In this document: positions 1 to 7,203 of the stretch, piece by piece
Position numbering within the stretch: position 1 is the first letter of the stretch
Layout of the letters: every line of letters begins with the position of its first letter
NCBI GenBank assembly: GCA_900768915.1
Contig: CAAGEQ010000012.1
Coordinates: forward strand, 1 to 15,659
Length of the DNA stretch: 15,659 nt
From: Candidatus Gastranaerophilales bacterium
GTDB lineage: Bacteria; Cyanobacteriota; Vampirovibrionia; Gastranaerophilales; Gastranaerophilaceae
Direction of reading: 5' to 3'
Position numbers and translations under genes: made by a program
The notes under the pieces: model-generated
Seen by the model: only the letters and a program-made list of their open reading frames with translations
Database searches by the model: none
Told to the model about the DNA's origin: nothing

Positions 1-2
1 AT

Positions 3-131
3 GAATTAACAGAAAATATTGAAACAGCAATTAATAGAGAAAAACAATTAAAGAATTGGCATCGTGATTGGAAAATAAAATTAATAAAAAAAATAAATCC
101 TAATTTTGATGATTTATATAAATTTATATGA
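3..131 (+). CDS. C-terminal fragment of a GIY-YIG nuclease-family protein (5' end outside window)
   Basis: Reading from base 3 gives 42 codons ending at TGA 129-131. The tail reads ...INREKQLKNWHRDWK... and ends NPNFDDLYKFI. The pattern REKQLKxWxRxWK...NPxxxDLY is characteristic of the C-terminal end of small single-domain GIY-YIG proteins (UPF0213/YhbQ type, about 80-100 residues). The catalytic GIY and YIG strands and the metal-binding Glu would lie upstream and are not visible. These proteins are putative structure-specific or repair nucleases, often of unknown physiological role. The fragment starts at the window edge, so it is cut by the window and not necessarily broken. Family assignment rests on this tail only. 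Confidence 0.72.
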   Translation, partial: ELTENIETAINREKQLKNWHRDWKIKLIKKINPNFDDLYKFI

Positions 132-142
132 TTTAACAAGAG

Positions 143-229
143 ATACTGAAACGAGTTCAGCATGGCAGTTGGGTTAAAATTGTAGGGTGCATGGAATGCA
201 CCAATAAAAAATATATTTAGGCTTTAGCC
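143..229. repeat. Cluster of short inverted repeats downstream of the GIY-YIG gene
   Basis: Three small dyads lie within 90 bases. The first is CTGAA (146-150) / TTCAG (156-160) with loop ACGAG. The second is a perfect 7-bp stem, GGTGCAT (186-192) / ATGCACC (196-202), with loop GGA. The third is a weak GGCT (220-223) / AGCC (226-229). None is followed by a T-run, so they are not ordinary terminators. Their compact palindromic form resembles dispersed intergenic repeats, but only one copy of each is seen here. Bases 132-343 hold no gene that I can support. Confidence 0.45.
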
Positions 230-280
230 GAAGTATCTTTTTGTTATTAATAAAATAATTCAAGCAGAAAATGAAAATAA

Positions 281-316
281 CAAATAAAAAACATCGGTTC
301 AAGTTGAAACCGATGT
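281..316 (-). terminator. Rho-independent terminator of the HU gene
   Basis: A perfect 9-bp stem joins ACATCGGTT (291-299) and AACCGATGT (308-316) with an 8-base loop. Read on the minus strand it is followed at once by TTTTTATTTG, a proper U-tract. It lies 28 bases past the HU stop codon. Confidence 0.85.
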
Positions 317-343
317 CTTTATTCTGTATTAAGAAATTAAAAA

Positions 344-622
344 CTATTTTCCGTTAACAGTTGTTTTGAATTTTTTACCAGCTGAAAATACAGGAACTGT
401 TTTAGCTGGGATAGAAATTTCTTTACCAGTTTGAGGGTTTCTACCAGTTCTAGCTGCTCTCTTACGAGATTCAAATGTACCGAAACCTACTAAAGTAACT
501 TTTTTACCTTTAGCAACTGTTTTTTGAATAGTATCAACTAAAGCATTTAAAACTTCACCTGCATCTTTTTGAGTAACTTTAGCTTTTTTTGAAATTTCTT
601 GTACTAATTCTTCTTTGTTCAT
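344..622 (-). CDS. hup: HU-family histone-like DNA-binding protein
   Basis: This 92-residue protein has the standard HU length. HU dimers bind and bend DNA in the nucleoid with little sequence preference. The N-terminal helical dimerisation part (about residues 3-40) starts MNKEELV. The turn GFGTFE follows at 46-51, and the beta-arm carries RNPQTG (61-66), where Pro63 is the residue known in HU/IHF to intercalate into DNA. The basic tail ends KKFKTTVNGK. A ribosome site AAGGAG (minus strand, 632-637) lies 9 bases before the ATG. The gene has its own promoter and terminator, so it is probably transcribed alone. Sequence cannot separate HU from an IHF-like homodimer with certainty, but the arm and length favour HU. 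Confidence 0.95.
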   Translation of the reverse strand: MNKEELVQEISKKAKVTQKDAGEVLNALVDTIQKTVAKGKKVTLVGFGTFESRKRAARTGRNPQTGKEISIPAKTVPVFSAGKKFKTTVNGK

Positions 623-657
623 TGTATAAAACTCCTTTCTTAAGTATTACATCACTT

Positions 658-685
658 ATTATATGAGATACATATAATATTTCAA
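658..685 (-). promoter_or_regulatory. Sigma70-type promoter of the HU gene
   Basis: On the minus strand, -35 TTGAAA (680-685) and a perfect -10 TATAAT (658-663) are separated by 16 bases. The predicted start, near 651, leaves a leader of about 30 bases containing the AAGGAG site. Confidence 0.7.
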
Positions 686-834
686 CAATTATATTTTATC
701 TCTAAAAAAACTTCAAAAATCCCTCATATCAATGATTTTACTCTTTACATAAGTTTATATAAATTAAGTTCTTGAAAATGCCATGCCTTATAAACTCTCT
801 CTATTGTTGGGATTTTGACTTTTTTATCATGTTT

Positions 835-865
835 TTTACTTTTATATCTATGTTTAAGGTATAAT
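835..865 (+). promoter_or_regulatory. Likely promoter of the ABC exporter gene
   Basis: A perfect -10 TATAAT at 860-865 lies 39 bases before the chosen ATG, with a tolerable -35 TTTACT at 835-840 (19-base spacing). The predicted start near 872 leaves a leader just long enough for the ribosome site at 890-895. The better -35-like TTGACT at 815-820 is too far from this -10. Confidence 0.5.
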
Positions 866-904
866 ATTTTATGTGAATTTAGATTATTTAAGGGATATAA
901 AAAT

Positions 905-2728
905 ATGAAATTAAGTAAAACAACGGCACAAAACTCATTTGAATATAGTTGGTTGTTAGCGAGAATTTTTCCATATATTAAACCATATTTATTTAGAATA
1001 TTTTTGGGCTTTTTGGTTGCAATACCGTTAGGTTTGCTTGACGGTGTTACAGCATTTGCATTAAAACCATTTATGGATTATGTTGTTGGTCAACATGATT
1101 GGATATTTCATATTTTTGGAAAAACATATTCTATATCTTACATGATGTTGGCAGCAATTATACCATTTGGTGTTGTTTTGTTTGCTGCTTTTCAAGGTGT
1201 TATGAGATATCTTAATGATTATATATCTGCTTGGACAAGTCAAAAGATTACTAATGATGTTAAGATTGATTTGTTTCATAAACTTGTATATATGAATCCT
1301 CAGTTTTATGATGAAAACCCATCAGGGATTGTTATTTCAAGATATATGAACGACCCACAAACTGCATCAAGTGGTATTGTTGAAAAAATAAAAGTTTTTA
1401 CAACTAGTTTCTTTGGTGCAGCAGGACTTATTGCTGTTATGTTATATAGTTCTTGGAAACTCGCTATTATAGGTGTGTTAGTTCTTTGCGTAGCATTTAT
1501 TCCAGTGGCATTGATTAGAAAGAGAATCAAAGCTGCTTCTAATAAAAATATGGTTATTAGTGGCAATTTAACAACAGATATTAATGAAACATACAGTGGT
1601 AATAAAGTAATAGCAGCATATCAATTGCAAGAAAGACAAGAAAAATTTTTTAATGAACAAATTCATGAAAGTTTTCGTGTAAATATGTCATTAACAAAAC
1701 GTACTGCTTGGATGAGTCCATTGATGTACACAATTGCATCAATTGGTATTGCAACAGTGTTAGGTTATGGTACTCATCTGATTACTTCTGGACAGATGAC
1801 AGCAGGTTCATTTGCTTCATTTGTAACTTCATTGTTACTTCTTTATAAACCTGTTAAGACACTAGGTAATACTCTTACAAGTATTCAAACTATTTTTGTT
1901 GCAATGGGTAGAGTATTTGAATTATTTGATTTAAGTTCTGATATTGTAGAAGTAGAATCTCCAAAAGTTCTTAAAGGATTTAATTCTAATATTACATTTG
2001 AACATGTCGATTTTGAATATGTTGAAAATCAACTAGTATTAAATGATATAAATTTAACTGTTAATAAAAATGAAACTATCGCTATTGTCGGTAATTCTGG
2101 AGGTGGAAAATCTACATTAATAAATTTAATACCTAGATTTTACAATATAAAGAGTGGTGCAATAAAAATTGATGGTACTGATATAAGAGAGTTTTCACTT
2201 GATTCATTAAGAAAAAATATCTCTATGGTATTTCAGGATAATTTCTTATTTACCGGTACAATTCGTGAAAATATATTGATGGGTAATCCAGATGCGACAG
2301 AAGAAGATCTTATGGATGCAATTGAATCTGCACATTTACAAGAAGTTATTGCAGATTTGCCAGACGGTTTAGATACAGAATTAGGAGAGAGAGGCACTAC
2401 TTTATCAGGTGGACAACGTCAAAGAGTTGCGATTGCTCGTGCTATGGTTAGAAAATCACCTATTGTAATTCTTGATGAAGCAACAAGTGCTTTGGATAAT
2501 AAATCAGAAGCAGTTGTTCAAAAGGCATTAGATAACTTGATTAAGAATAAAACCGTATTTGTAATTGCTCACAGATTGTCTACAATTCAAAATGCTCATA
2601 GAATAGCCGTAATTAATGAGGGGCATTTAGTTGAACTTGGTACTCATGATGAGTTGATGAATATTGACGGTGGTCAATATAAATTGTTGTATGATATGCA
2701 ATTTAGAAACCAAGAAGTACATTCATAA
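905..2728 (+). CDS. ABC exporter, fused permease-ATPase, MsbA-type (probable lipid A/lipid flippase)
   Basis: This 607-residue half-transporter dimerises in the inner membrane. The N-terminal part (about residues 20-320) is a six-helix type I exporter domain; the C-terminal part is the ATPase. All nucleotide-binding motifs are intact: Walker A GNSGGGKST at 396-404, a Q-loop in MVFQDNFLF, signature LSGGQ at 500-504, Walker B IVILDEATSALD at 520-531 and switch His556 in IAHRL. Length and membrane-domain style match MsbA and related lipid exporters, which flip lipid A core to the outer leaflet. Substrate is inferred from family only; multidrug or other lipid transport is possible. The frame stays open back to TTG 815, but ATG 905 has AAGGGA (890-895) nine bases upstream, and the upstream stretch overlaps the promoter. 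It appears monocistronic. Confidence 0.9.
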   Translation: MKLSKTTAQNSFEYSWLLARIFPYIKPYLFRIFLGFLVAIPLGLLDGVTAFALKPFMDYVVGQHDWIFHIFGKTYSISYMMLAAIIPFGVVLFAAFQGVMRYLNDYISAWTSQKITNDVKIDLFHKLVYMNPQFYDENPSGIVISRYMNDPQTASSGIVEKIKVFTTSFFGAAGLIAVMLYSSWKLAIIGVLVLCVAFIPVALIRKRIKAASNKNMVISGNLTTDINETYSGNKVIAAYQLQERQEKFFNEQIHESFRVNMSLTKRTAWMSPLMYTIASIGIATVLGYGTHLITSGQMTAGSFASFVTSLLLLYKPVKTLGNTLTSIQTIFVAMGRVFELFDLSSDIVEVESPKVLKGFNSNITFEHVDFEYVENQLVLNDINLTVNKNETIAIVGNSGGGKSTLINLIPRFYNIKSGAIKIDGTDIREFSLDSLRKNISMVFQDNFLFTGTIRENILMGNPDATEEDLMDAIESAHLQEVIADLPDGLDTELGERGTTLSGGQRQRVAIARAMVRKSPIVILDEATSALDNKSEAVVQKALDNLIKNKTVFVIAHRLSTIQNAHRIAVINEGHLVELGTHDELMNIDGGQYKLLYDMQFRNQEVHS

Positions 2729-2978
2729 TGTCATACTTTAGTATGAAATAGGCTATACTATAGTTTAAACATTTATTTAATACTACTTGAAGGCTTTATA
2801 ATTCAAGGATAACATGTTATTGAGTACATTCGGCATTTCCCCGTACACAATAGTTATTTAGAATGTTGAGCCGGAGAACATGACGAAACCGTTGTTATAA
2901 TTGATAATTGCGGTATTGACTTAATGATAAAAATCATTAAAAACATGGAAATAATTGTTTAAATGAAAGGATGAGCCT
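2729..2978 (+). other. Gene-free leader region with several potential RNA hairpins
   Basis: No coding frame fits in these 250 bases. Foldable elements occur in order. TCATAC/GTATGA pairs at 2731-2746. A 12-bp perfect palindrome, ATAACATGTTAT, sits at 2809-2820. An 11-pair stem, 2816-2827 with 2843-2854, includes two wobbles and one A-A mismatch. A stem runs 2888-2914 (ACCG...CGGT ends), and a perfect 8-bp stem 2921-2940 (TTAATGAT / ATCATTAA) has an AAAA loop. TTCGGC (2829-2834) could instead pair with GCCGGA (2871-2876), so alternative folds exist. None has a U-tract. It may be a structured 5' leader of the gene at 2979, but I cannot match it to a known riboswitch class. Confidence 0.4.
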
Positions 2979-4607
2979 ATGGGTATGGCGGCATCGCAGG
3001 CTAGATATTTAGCATTATCTGCAAGAAAAACAAACGTTGAATATGAAGGACAACAGATTAACCAACAAAGATTGATGTTATCTAATCAGAGTGCTGATTT
3101 ATTTAATCAGATGTTAACGATGTCAGTTCCGACTCCTCCTAATTCAAGTGATTATACAAAATTGCAATACTCTTGGAATGATGGTATCAATACATCAGTT
3201 CTTGAAAGTTATTATCAACTTGGAACACCGAATGAAGAATTTAACTATGTTGTTACAAGTTATCATTATGAGAATGTTTATACTGGTCAAAGAAAGTATT
3301 TGAAAGATCCTCAAATTCAAGCGACAAGAACAAACCATTTCTCTGATAAAAAAGAACACGATTATACTATCCAATCAATGACTTATTTGAAGGATAGTGA
3401 TATTTATACATTCAAAGTAAAAGATATTAATGATAAAGATTTGACATTGACATATAGACGTTCTGACCAACTTTCTAATGTAAATACTACAGAACAATTA
3501 GATTATATGTTTGATAGAACAACTACGACAGGTTCTGGTACTGGATATTTTCAATATGATGATGCAAATGATACTTATAAATATTTTGCTAATGGTTTAG
3601 GTACTGGTGCGTCTGTAACTTATCGAAAAGTAGATATGGAAAATCCTACGGCATTTTCAGAACTTAAACAAAGTTATGGTGGAAAGTTTGATAAGGATAA
3701 AACATATTATACAGATGGCAACAATTATATTTGTAAAGAAGATATTGTTGCTGCAAACGAAACTTTGATAAATAAGACGGATATTAGAAAGAAAGATACA
3801 AACGTATATTATACAGATGGTATAAATTATCTTTCTGCACAATCATTAACAAATAAAAAAGTCGGTGACAAAATTACTGTAACATCAGCATCAAATGCTC
3901 CTACATTTGATAATTATACTGCGGTAGGTAATTCAGAATTAACCCAACTTGATAAAGATACATATAATAGTGATGCGACTATTTCGACAGAAATTAAACA
4001 AATTTTGAAAGATATGTCGGTTAATTCTAATGATTCTGTATCTTATGAAAGATTGAAAAAATGTTTTGATGATAATGGTGAATATATTAATGGTTCATTA
4101 TATCAATTCAAGATGAACGGCAAGACTTATTATACAACTGCAGCAGATTTAGATGAAAGTTTGTTGAGTGCGTATGATAAGAATTCAATCGCTGATAATA
4201 GTATTGATAGTCAACAATCCAAATTGTCATATTACAATGCCTTGTATGTAAAAACTAAGGTTGAAGAAGTTAAAAAAGCATTGATGGAAACTGATGGTAA
4301 TGGAAGATTTTCTACAGTTAAGTTTGAAGATGATTCAGTTGTTTATGATTTGAATGTTGAAACTATAACCGATGAGGCTGCTTATAATGATGCAATGAAC
4401 CAGTATTATTATAAACAGGAACAGTATGATAAAGAAGTTGCAAGTATCAATGCTAAAACAGAGATTTTGCAAGCACAGGATAGACAATTGGAACTTCAAT
4501 TAGAGCAATTGAATACAGAACAGAGTGCGTTGCAAAATGAAATGGAAGCATGCCAAAAAGTTGTAAGTAAAAACGTTGAAAGTAGTTTCAAGACATTTGG
4601 TGGTTAA
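2979..4607 (+). CDS. Unknown 542-residue protein with helical ends (MGMAASQARYL family)
   Basis: I do not know the function. The protein starts MGMAASQARYL and has no signal peptide or membrane segment. Residues 1-50 look like an amphipathic helix rich in Gln, Asn and Leu. The centre (about 60-430) is polar, with many Tyr, Asp, Asn and Thr, and holds two related segments: TYYTDGNNY around 242-250 and VYYTDGINY around 276-284, 34 residues apart. The end (about 470-535) is a strongly predicted coiled coil of Gln, Glu and Leu, closing with SSFKTFGG. Paired terminal helices around a variable centre recall axial proteins of flagella and type III secretion, but that is an analogy only. AAAGGA (2966-2971) lies 7 bases before the ATG. 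I associate this start with gut Gastranaerophilales. A structured gap precedes it and a terminator follows. Confidence 0.8.
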   Translation: MGMAASQARYLALSARKTNVEYEGQQINQQRLMLSNQSADLFNQMLTMSVPTPPNSSDYTKLQYSWNDGINTSVLESYYQLGTPNEEFNYVVTSYHYENVYTGQRKYLKDPQIQATRTNHFSDKKEHDYTIQSMTYLKDSDIYTFKVKDINDKDLTLTYRRSDQLSNVNTTEQLDYMFDRTTTTGSGTGYFQYDDANDTYKYFANGLGTGASVTYRKVDMENPTAFSELKQSYGGKFDKDKTYYTDGNNYICKEDIVAANETLINKTDIRKKDTNVYYTDGINYLSAQSLTNKKVGDKITVTSASNAPTFDNYTAVGNSELTQLDKDTYNSDATISTEIKQILKDMSVNSNDSVSYERLKKCFDDNGEYINGSLYQFKMNGKTYYTTAADLDESLLSAYDKNSIADNSIDSQQSKLSYYNALYVKTKVEEVKKALMETDGNGRFSTVKFEDDSVVYDLNVETITDEAAYNDAMNQYYYKQEQYDKEVASINAKTEILQAQDRQLELQLEQLNTEQSALQNEMEACQKVVSKNVESSFKTFGG

Positions 4608-4640
4608 TAATAGTATGTAGTACGTATTTTATAATTAAGG

Positions 4641-4675
4641 AGTCCCGATTCAATTTTTTGTTTCGGGATTCTTTG
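4641..4675 (+). terminator. Terminator after the 542-residue protein gene
   Basis: Stem AGTCCCGA (4641-4648) / TCGGGATT (4663-4670), eight pairs with one G-T, has a 14-base T-rich loop and is followed by the interrupted T-run CTTTGTTT. It lies 33 bases past the stop. Confidence 0.7.
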
Positions 4676-4715
4676 TTTGAGTTATAATTAATAGTGAGTT
4701 ATTTATCTATTAACA

Positions 4716-4746
4716 TTTGTAACGAATTTGCATGCTAATTAACAAA
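4716..4746 (+). promoter_or_regulatory. Imperfect palindrome, possible operator upstream of the small gene
   Basis: AATT-T-GCATGC-T-AATT at 4725-4740 is a 16-base dyad, perfect except for one position on each side of the GCATGC core. Outer arms TTTGT (4716-4720) and ACAAA (4742-4746) continue the symmetry with a shift. It lies about 70-100 bases before the start of the gene at 4814. A protein binding site or an RNA hairpin is possible. I see no clear -35/-10 pair here; TTGCAT at 4728-4733 inside the dyad is only a weak -35 candidate. Confidence 0.35.
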
Positions 4747-4813
4747 ATTAATTATTTATGGTTATTAAGTAAATGTAAGAGAAAGTAAAAATAAAATTCC
4801 TAAAGGAGGAAGC

Positions 4814-5065
4814 ATGAGTAATGTATCATTTATAACTGGTAGAGAATCAGTATTAGTAAACCCAAAAGAAGCTGCTAAAACAGCATCAAAAGTAGCAGGA
4901 TATTTTAATCCTTGTACACCAGTTGGAAAACCAAAAAATGTTGAAGTTGCTGTTAGAAATGAAATTTCTCCAGCAGTTAAAAGTTATGTTAAATCACATG
5001 CAGGTATCAACCCTGTAACAACTGATTCAGCAAAAGTTGGTTCTACTATGGAATATTTCGGATAA
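4814..5065 (+). CDS. Small unknown protein, 83 residues, probably highly expressed
   Basis: I do not recognise this protein. It starts MSNVSFITGRESV and ends GSTMEYFG. It has no signal peptide, no membrane segment and no Trp, and one Cys (in FNPCTPVG). It is moderately basic, with Ala, Val, Lys and Pro spread evenly, and a short predicted helix around ISPAVKSYVKSHAG. Coding status is well supported: a near-perfect ribosome site AAAGGAGGA (4802-4810) lies 3-6 bases before the ATG, depending on the pairing register, and a strong terminator starts 26 bases after the stop. This is a compact monocistronic unit typical of abundant small proteins. Base use matches its neighbours. Function, location and partners are unknown. 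Confidence 0.78.
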   Translation: MSNVSFITGRESVLVNPKEAAKTASKVAGYFNPCTPVGKPKNVEVAVRNEISPAVKSYVKSHAGINPVTTDSAKVGSTMEYFG

Positions 5066-5090
5066 TAAATTATTCGTATTAGTAATATAA

Positions 5091-5119
5091 AAGGCTCTCA
5101 TAACAATGAGAGCCTTTTT
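5091..5119 (+). terminator. Strong terminator of the 83-residue gene
   Basis: A perfect 11-bp stem joins AAGGCTCTCAT (5091-5101) and ATGAGAGCCTT (5106-5116), with an AACA loop and a T-run at 5115-5119. Confidence 0.9.
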
Positions 5120-5160
5120 GAATGTATTTATAAAATGTTTAATAAACTTTGATTGCAAAT

Positions 5161-5200
5161 AAAAACGAGTTCAATTATGTAATTGAACCCGTTTTTATTT
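5161..5200. terminator. Bidirectional terminator, mainly serving prolyl-tRNA synthetase
   Basis: AAAAACG (5161-5167) pairs with CGTTTTT (5190-5196), and GTTCAATTA (5169-5177) with TAATTGAAC (5180-5188). There is one mismatch and a very short loop. T-rich tracts follow on both strands (TTTTTATTTTATT on plus, TTTTTATTT on minus), so it can stop proS transcripts and back up the 5091-5119 terminator. Confidence 0.82.
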
Positions 5201-5217
5201 TATTCTTATGATTACAC

Positions 5218-6954
5218 TTATTTAAGTGCTGATTTCACTAGTTCTGTAACTTTTTCTGCTGCAACTTCTGGAGTTAATTCTTCTTTGTCGCCATTTTCTC
5301 TTGTTACAAGTTCAACGTTGCCGTCTTGGATAGTCTTACCTACTGTAATTCTGTAAGGGAAACCAATCAAGTCAGCATCTTTAAATTTTACTCCAGGACG
5401 TTCATTTCTATCATCTAGAACAACTTCAATACCGTTTTCTTTTAATTGTTCATAGATTTTTGTAGCAGTTGTCATTTGTAATTCGTCTTTTGTACTTACT
5501 GGTACAACAACTACATGGTAAGGTGCAATTGATACAGGCCATTTGATACCGTGTTCGTCATAATGTGCCTCAACTGCAGCAGCAGCAGTTCTCGAAATAC
5601 CAATACCATAACAACCCATAATATATGGTTTTGCTTTTCCATCTTGGTCTAAATATACTGCATTCATTGGTTTTGAATATTTTGTTCCTAATTGGAAAAT
5701 GTTACCAACTTCAATACCTTTTGTAACTTTTAGAGGTTTACCACATTCTGGGCAAAGTTCGCCTGCTTCAACAAGTCTAATATCTGCGAACTCACTTACT
5801 TGAATATCTTCTAAGTTAGCACCAACTAAGTGTTTGTCGTTTTCGTTTACGCCAACAACAAAGTTTTTCATATCTTTAACTGTTTCATCTGCGATAATTT
5901 TAATATCCTTCATACCGATTGCACTAATGAAACCTGCTCTTGCATTGAAACCGTTCTTTTGCATAAGTTCTTCGATTTCTTCTGCAGTTGCAATTCTTAT
6001 ATCAATAGCACCAACAGCATTCATAAGTTTTGTTTCTTCAATTTGTTTATCACCTCTGATATATGCCAAGATTGGTGTTTTGTCTGCAATATATACTAGG
6101 CATTTGCAAATAATGCTTGATGGAACATTGAAGAATTTACTTAATTCTTCAATAGTTTTAGTGTTAGGAGTATCAACGACTTTCTTTTCTGTTAAACCAC
6201 ATTTAGAACCATCAACAACTGCTTCTGGCAATTTTGAAATTGCGTGGTTTGAGTTTGCTGAGTAATCACAATCATCACAATAGAATACATCGTTTTCACC
6301 AGCATCTGTATCTGTGATAACCATAAATTCGTGACTTACACTACCACCGATAGCACCACTATCTGACTGAACCATTTTTGTTGGTAAACCACATCTATCG
6401 AAGATTCTTTTATATGCTTTTGCCATATTATCATATTCTTTATCAAGTTCTTCTTGAGATGTACCAAAACTGTAAGCATCTTTCATTATGAACTCTCTAC
6501 CTCTTAATAAACCGAAACGAGGTCTTACTTCATCTCTGAATTTTGATTGAATTTGGTATAAGTTTACAGGTAGTTGTTTGTATGATTTTAAACCGTCACG
6601 AGCAACTGATGTAATAATTTCTTCGTGTGTTGGTCCAAGACACATTTCTCTATCGTGTCTATCACGCAATCTCATAAGTTCACGTCCGTAAACTTCCCAA
6701 CGACCTGATTCTACCCACAATTCTTTTGGTTGAACAAATGGCATCAATAATTCTTGAGCACCTGCTCTATCCATTTCTTCTCTTGTTATATTTTCAATCT
6801 TCTTTAAAACTCTCCACATTAGTGGTAAATAGTTGTAAACACCACTTGTAAGTTTTCTAATATATCCGGCTTTAACTAAGAATTTGTGAGATACAACTTC
6901 TGCATCTGATGGAAATTCTCTTAAAGTTTGGACAAAAAGTTTTGACATCTTCAT
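5218..6954 (-). CDS. proS: Prolyl-tRNA synthetase, bacterial type with editing insertion
   Basis: ProS charges tRNA-Pro with proline in the cytoplasm. At 578 residues it has the usual length of the bacterial long form. Class II motif 1 lies around TSGVYNYLPLMWRVL. Motif 2 is FRDEVRPRFG at 139-148 with Arg140 and Glu142. Motif 3 is GCYGIGISR at 447-455. Between motifs 2 and 3 sits the insertion (INS) domain that deacylates Ala-tRNA-Pro, starting after GGSVSHEF. The C-terminal about 115 residues form the anticodon-binding domain. The frame stays open to 7014, but I chose ATG 6954 because AAGAGGG (minus strand, 6964-6970) lies nine bases upstream and the family normally starts M(K)xSkLf. The gene is divergent from the AMIN-type gene and monocistronic. 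Confidence 0.97.
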   Translation of the reverse strand: MKMSKLFVQTLREFPSDAEVVSHKFLVKAGYIRKLTSGVYNYLPLMWRVLKKIENITREEMDRAGAQELLMPFVQPKELWVESGRWEVYGRELMRLRDRHDREMCLGPTHEEIITSVARDGLKSYKQLPVNLYQIQSKFRDEVRPRFGLLRGREFIMKDAYSFGTSQEELDKEYDNMAKAYKRIFDRCGLPTKMVQSDSGAIGGSVSHEFMVITDTDAGENDVFYCDDCDYSANSNHAISKLPEAVVDGSKCGLTEKKVVDTPNTKTIEELSKFFNVPSSIICKCLVYIADKTPILAYIRGDKQIEETKLMNAVGAIDIRIATAEEIEELMQKNGFNARAGFISAIGMKDIKIIADETVKDMKNFVVGVNENDKHLVGANLEDIQVSEFADIRLVEAGELCPECGKPLKVTKGIEVGNIFQLGTKYSKPMNAVYLDQDGKAKPYIMGCYGIGISRTAAAAVEAHYDEHGIKWPVSIAPYHVVVVPVSTKDELQMTTATKIYEQLKENGIEVVLDDRNERPGVKFKDADLIGFPYRITVGKTIQDGNVELVTRENGDKEELTPEVAAEKVTELVKSALK

Positions 6955-6989
6955 ATTATTAAACCCTCTTATTATTATGTTATGTGATA

Positions 6990-6998
6990 ATTTTACCA
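6990..6998 (-). promoter_or_regulatory. Extended -10 promoter of proS
   Basis: The minus strand reads TGG-TAAAAT, an extended -10 element with no convincing -35. The predicted start near 6983 gives a leader of about 29 bases carrying the AAGAGGG site. Confidence 0.45.
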
Positions 6999-7203
6999 TA
7001 AATATAGAATGCAATAACTTACGACTGTTGTGTTAGATAAATTTTTTAAGAAAAATAAAAACTCCTATCATACTTGTAAATATTGGAAAATTATAAAAAT
7101 GGATAATACAATATTGACCGAATGGTCTATATAAAATTTCAACCATATTATTGATGTTAAAAAGTCTAAATGAAGATATTCTATTATTGGAGAGAGGGTT
7201 TAG

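Noticed and set aside
815..904. N-terminal extension of the ABC exporter from TTG 815
   Set aside because: It overlaps the promoter, lacks a ribosome site and adds 30 residues unlike the family; ATG 905 has AAGGGA at good spacing.
2731..2746. Hairpin right after the ABC exporter as its terminator
   Set aside because: The stem has six AT-rich pairs and no T-run follows; I treat it as part of the structured gap.
5830..6265. Two open frames on the plus strand inside proS
   Set aside because: They are antisense shadows of the editing-domain coding sequence, Cys/Ser/Phe-rich with no ribosome site or family match.
6955..7014. Twenty-residue extension of prolyl-tRNA synthetase
   Set aside because: It runs through the likely promoter, and ATG 6954 has a good ribosome site and matches the family start.
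7114..7127. TTGACC with GACC-GAAT-GGTC dyad upstream of the AMIN-like gene
   Set aside because: The dyad is only four pairs and no -10 lies at suitable distance; it may be chance in AT-rich DNA.
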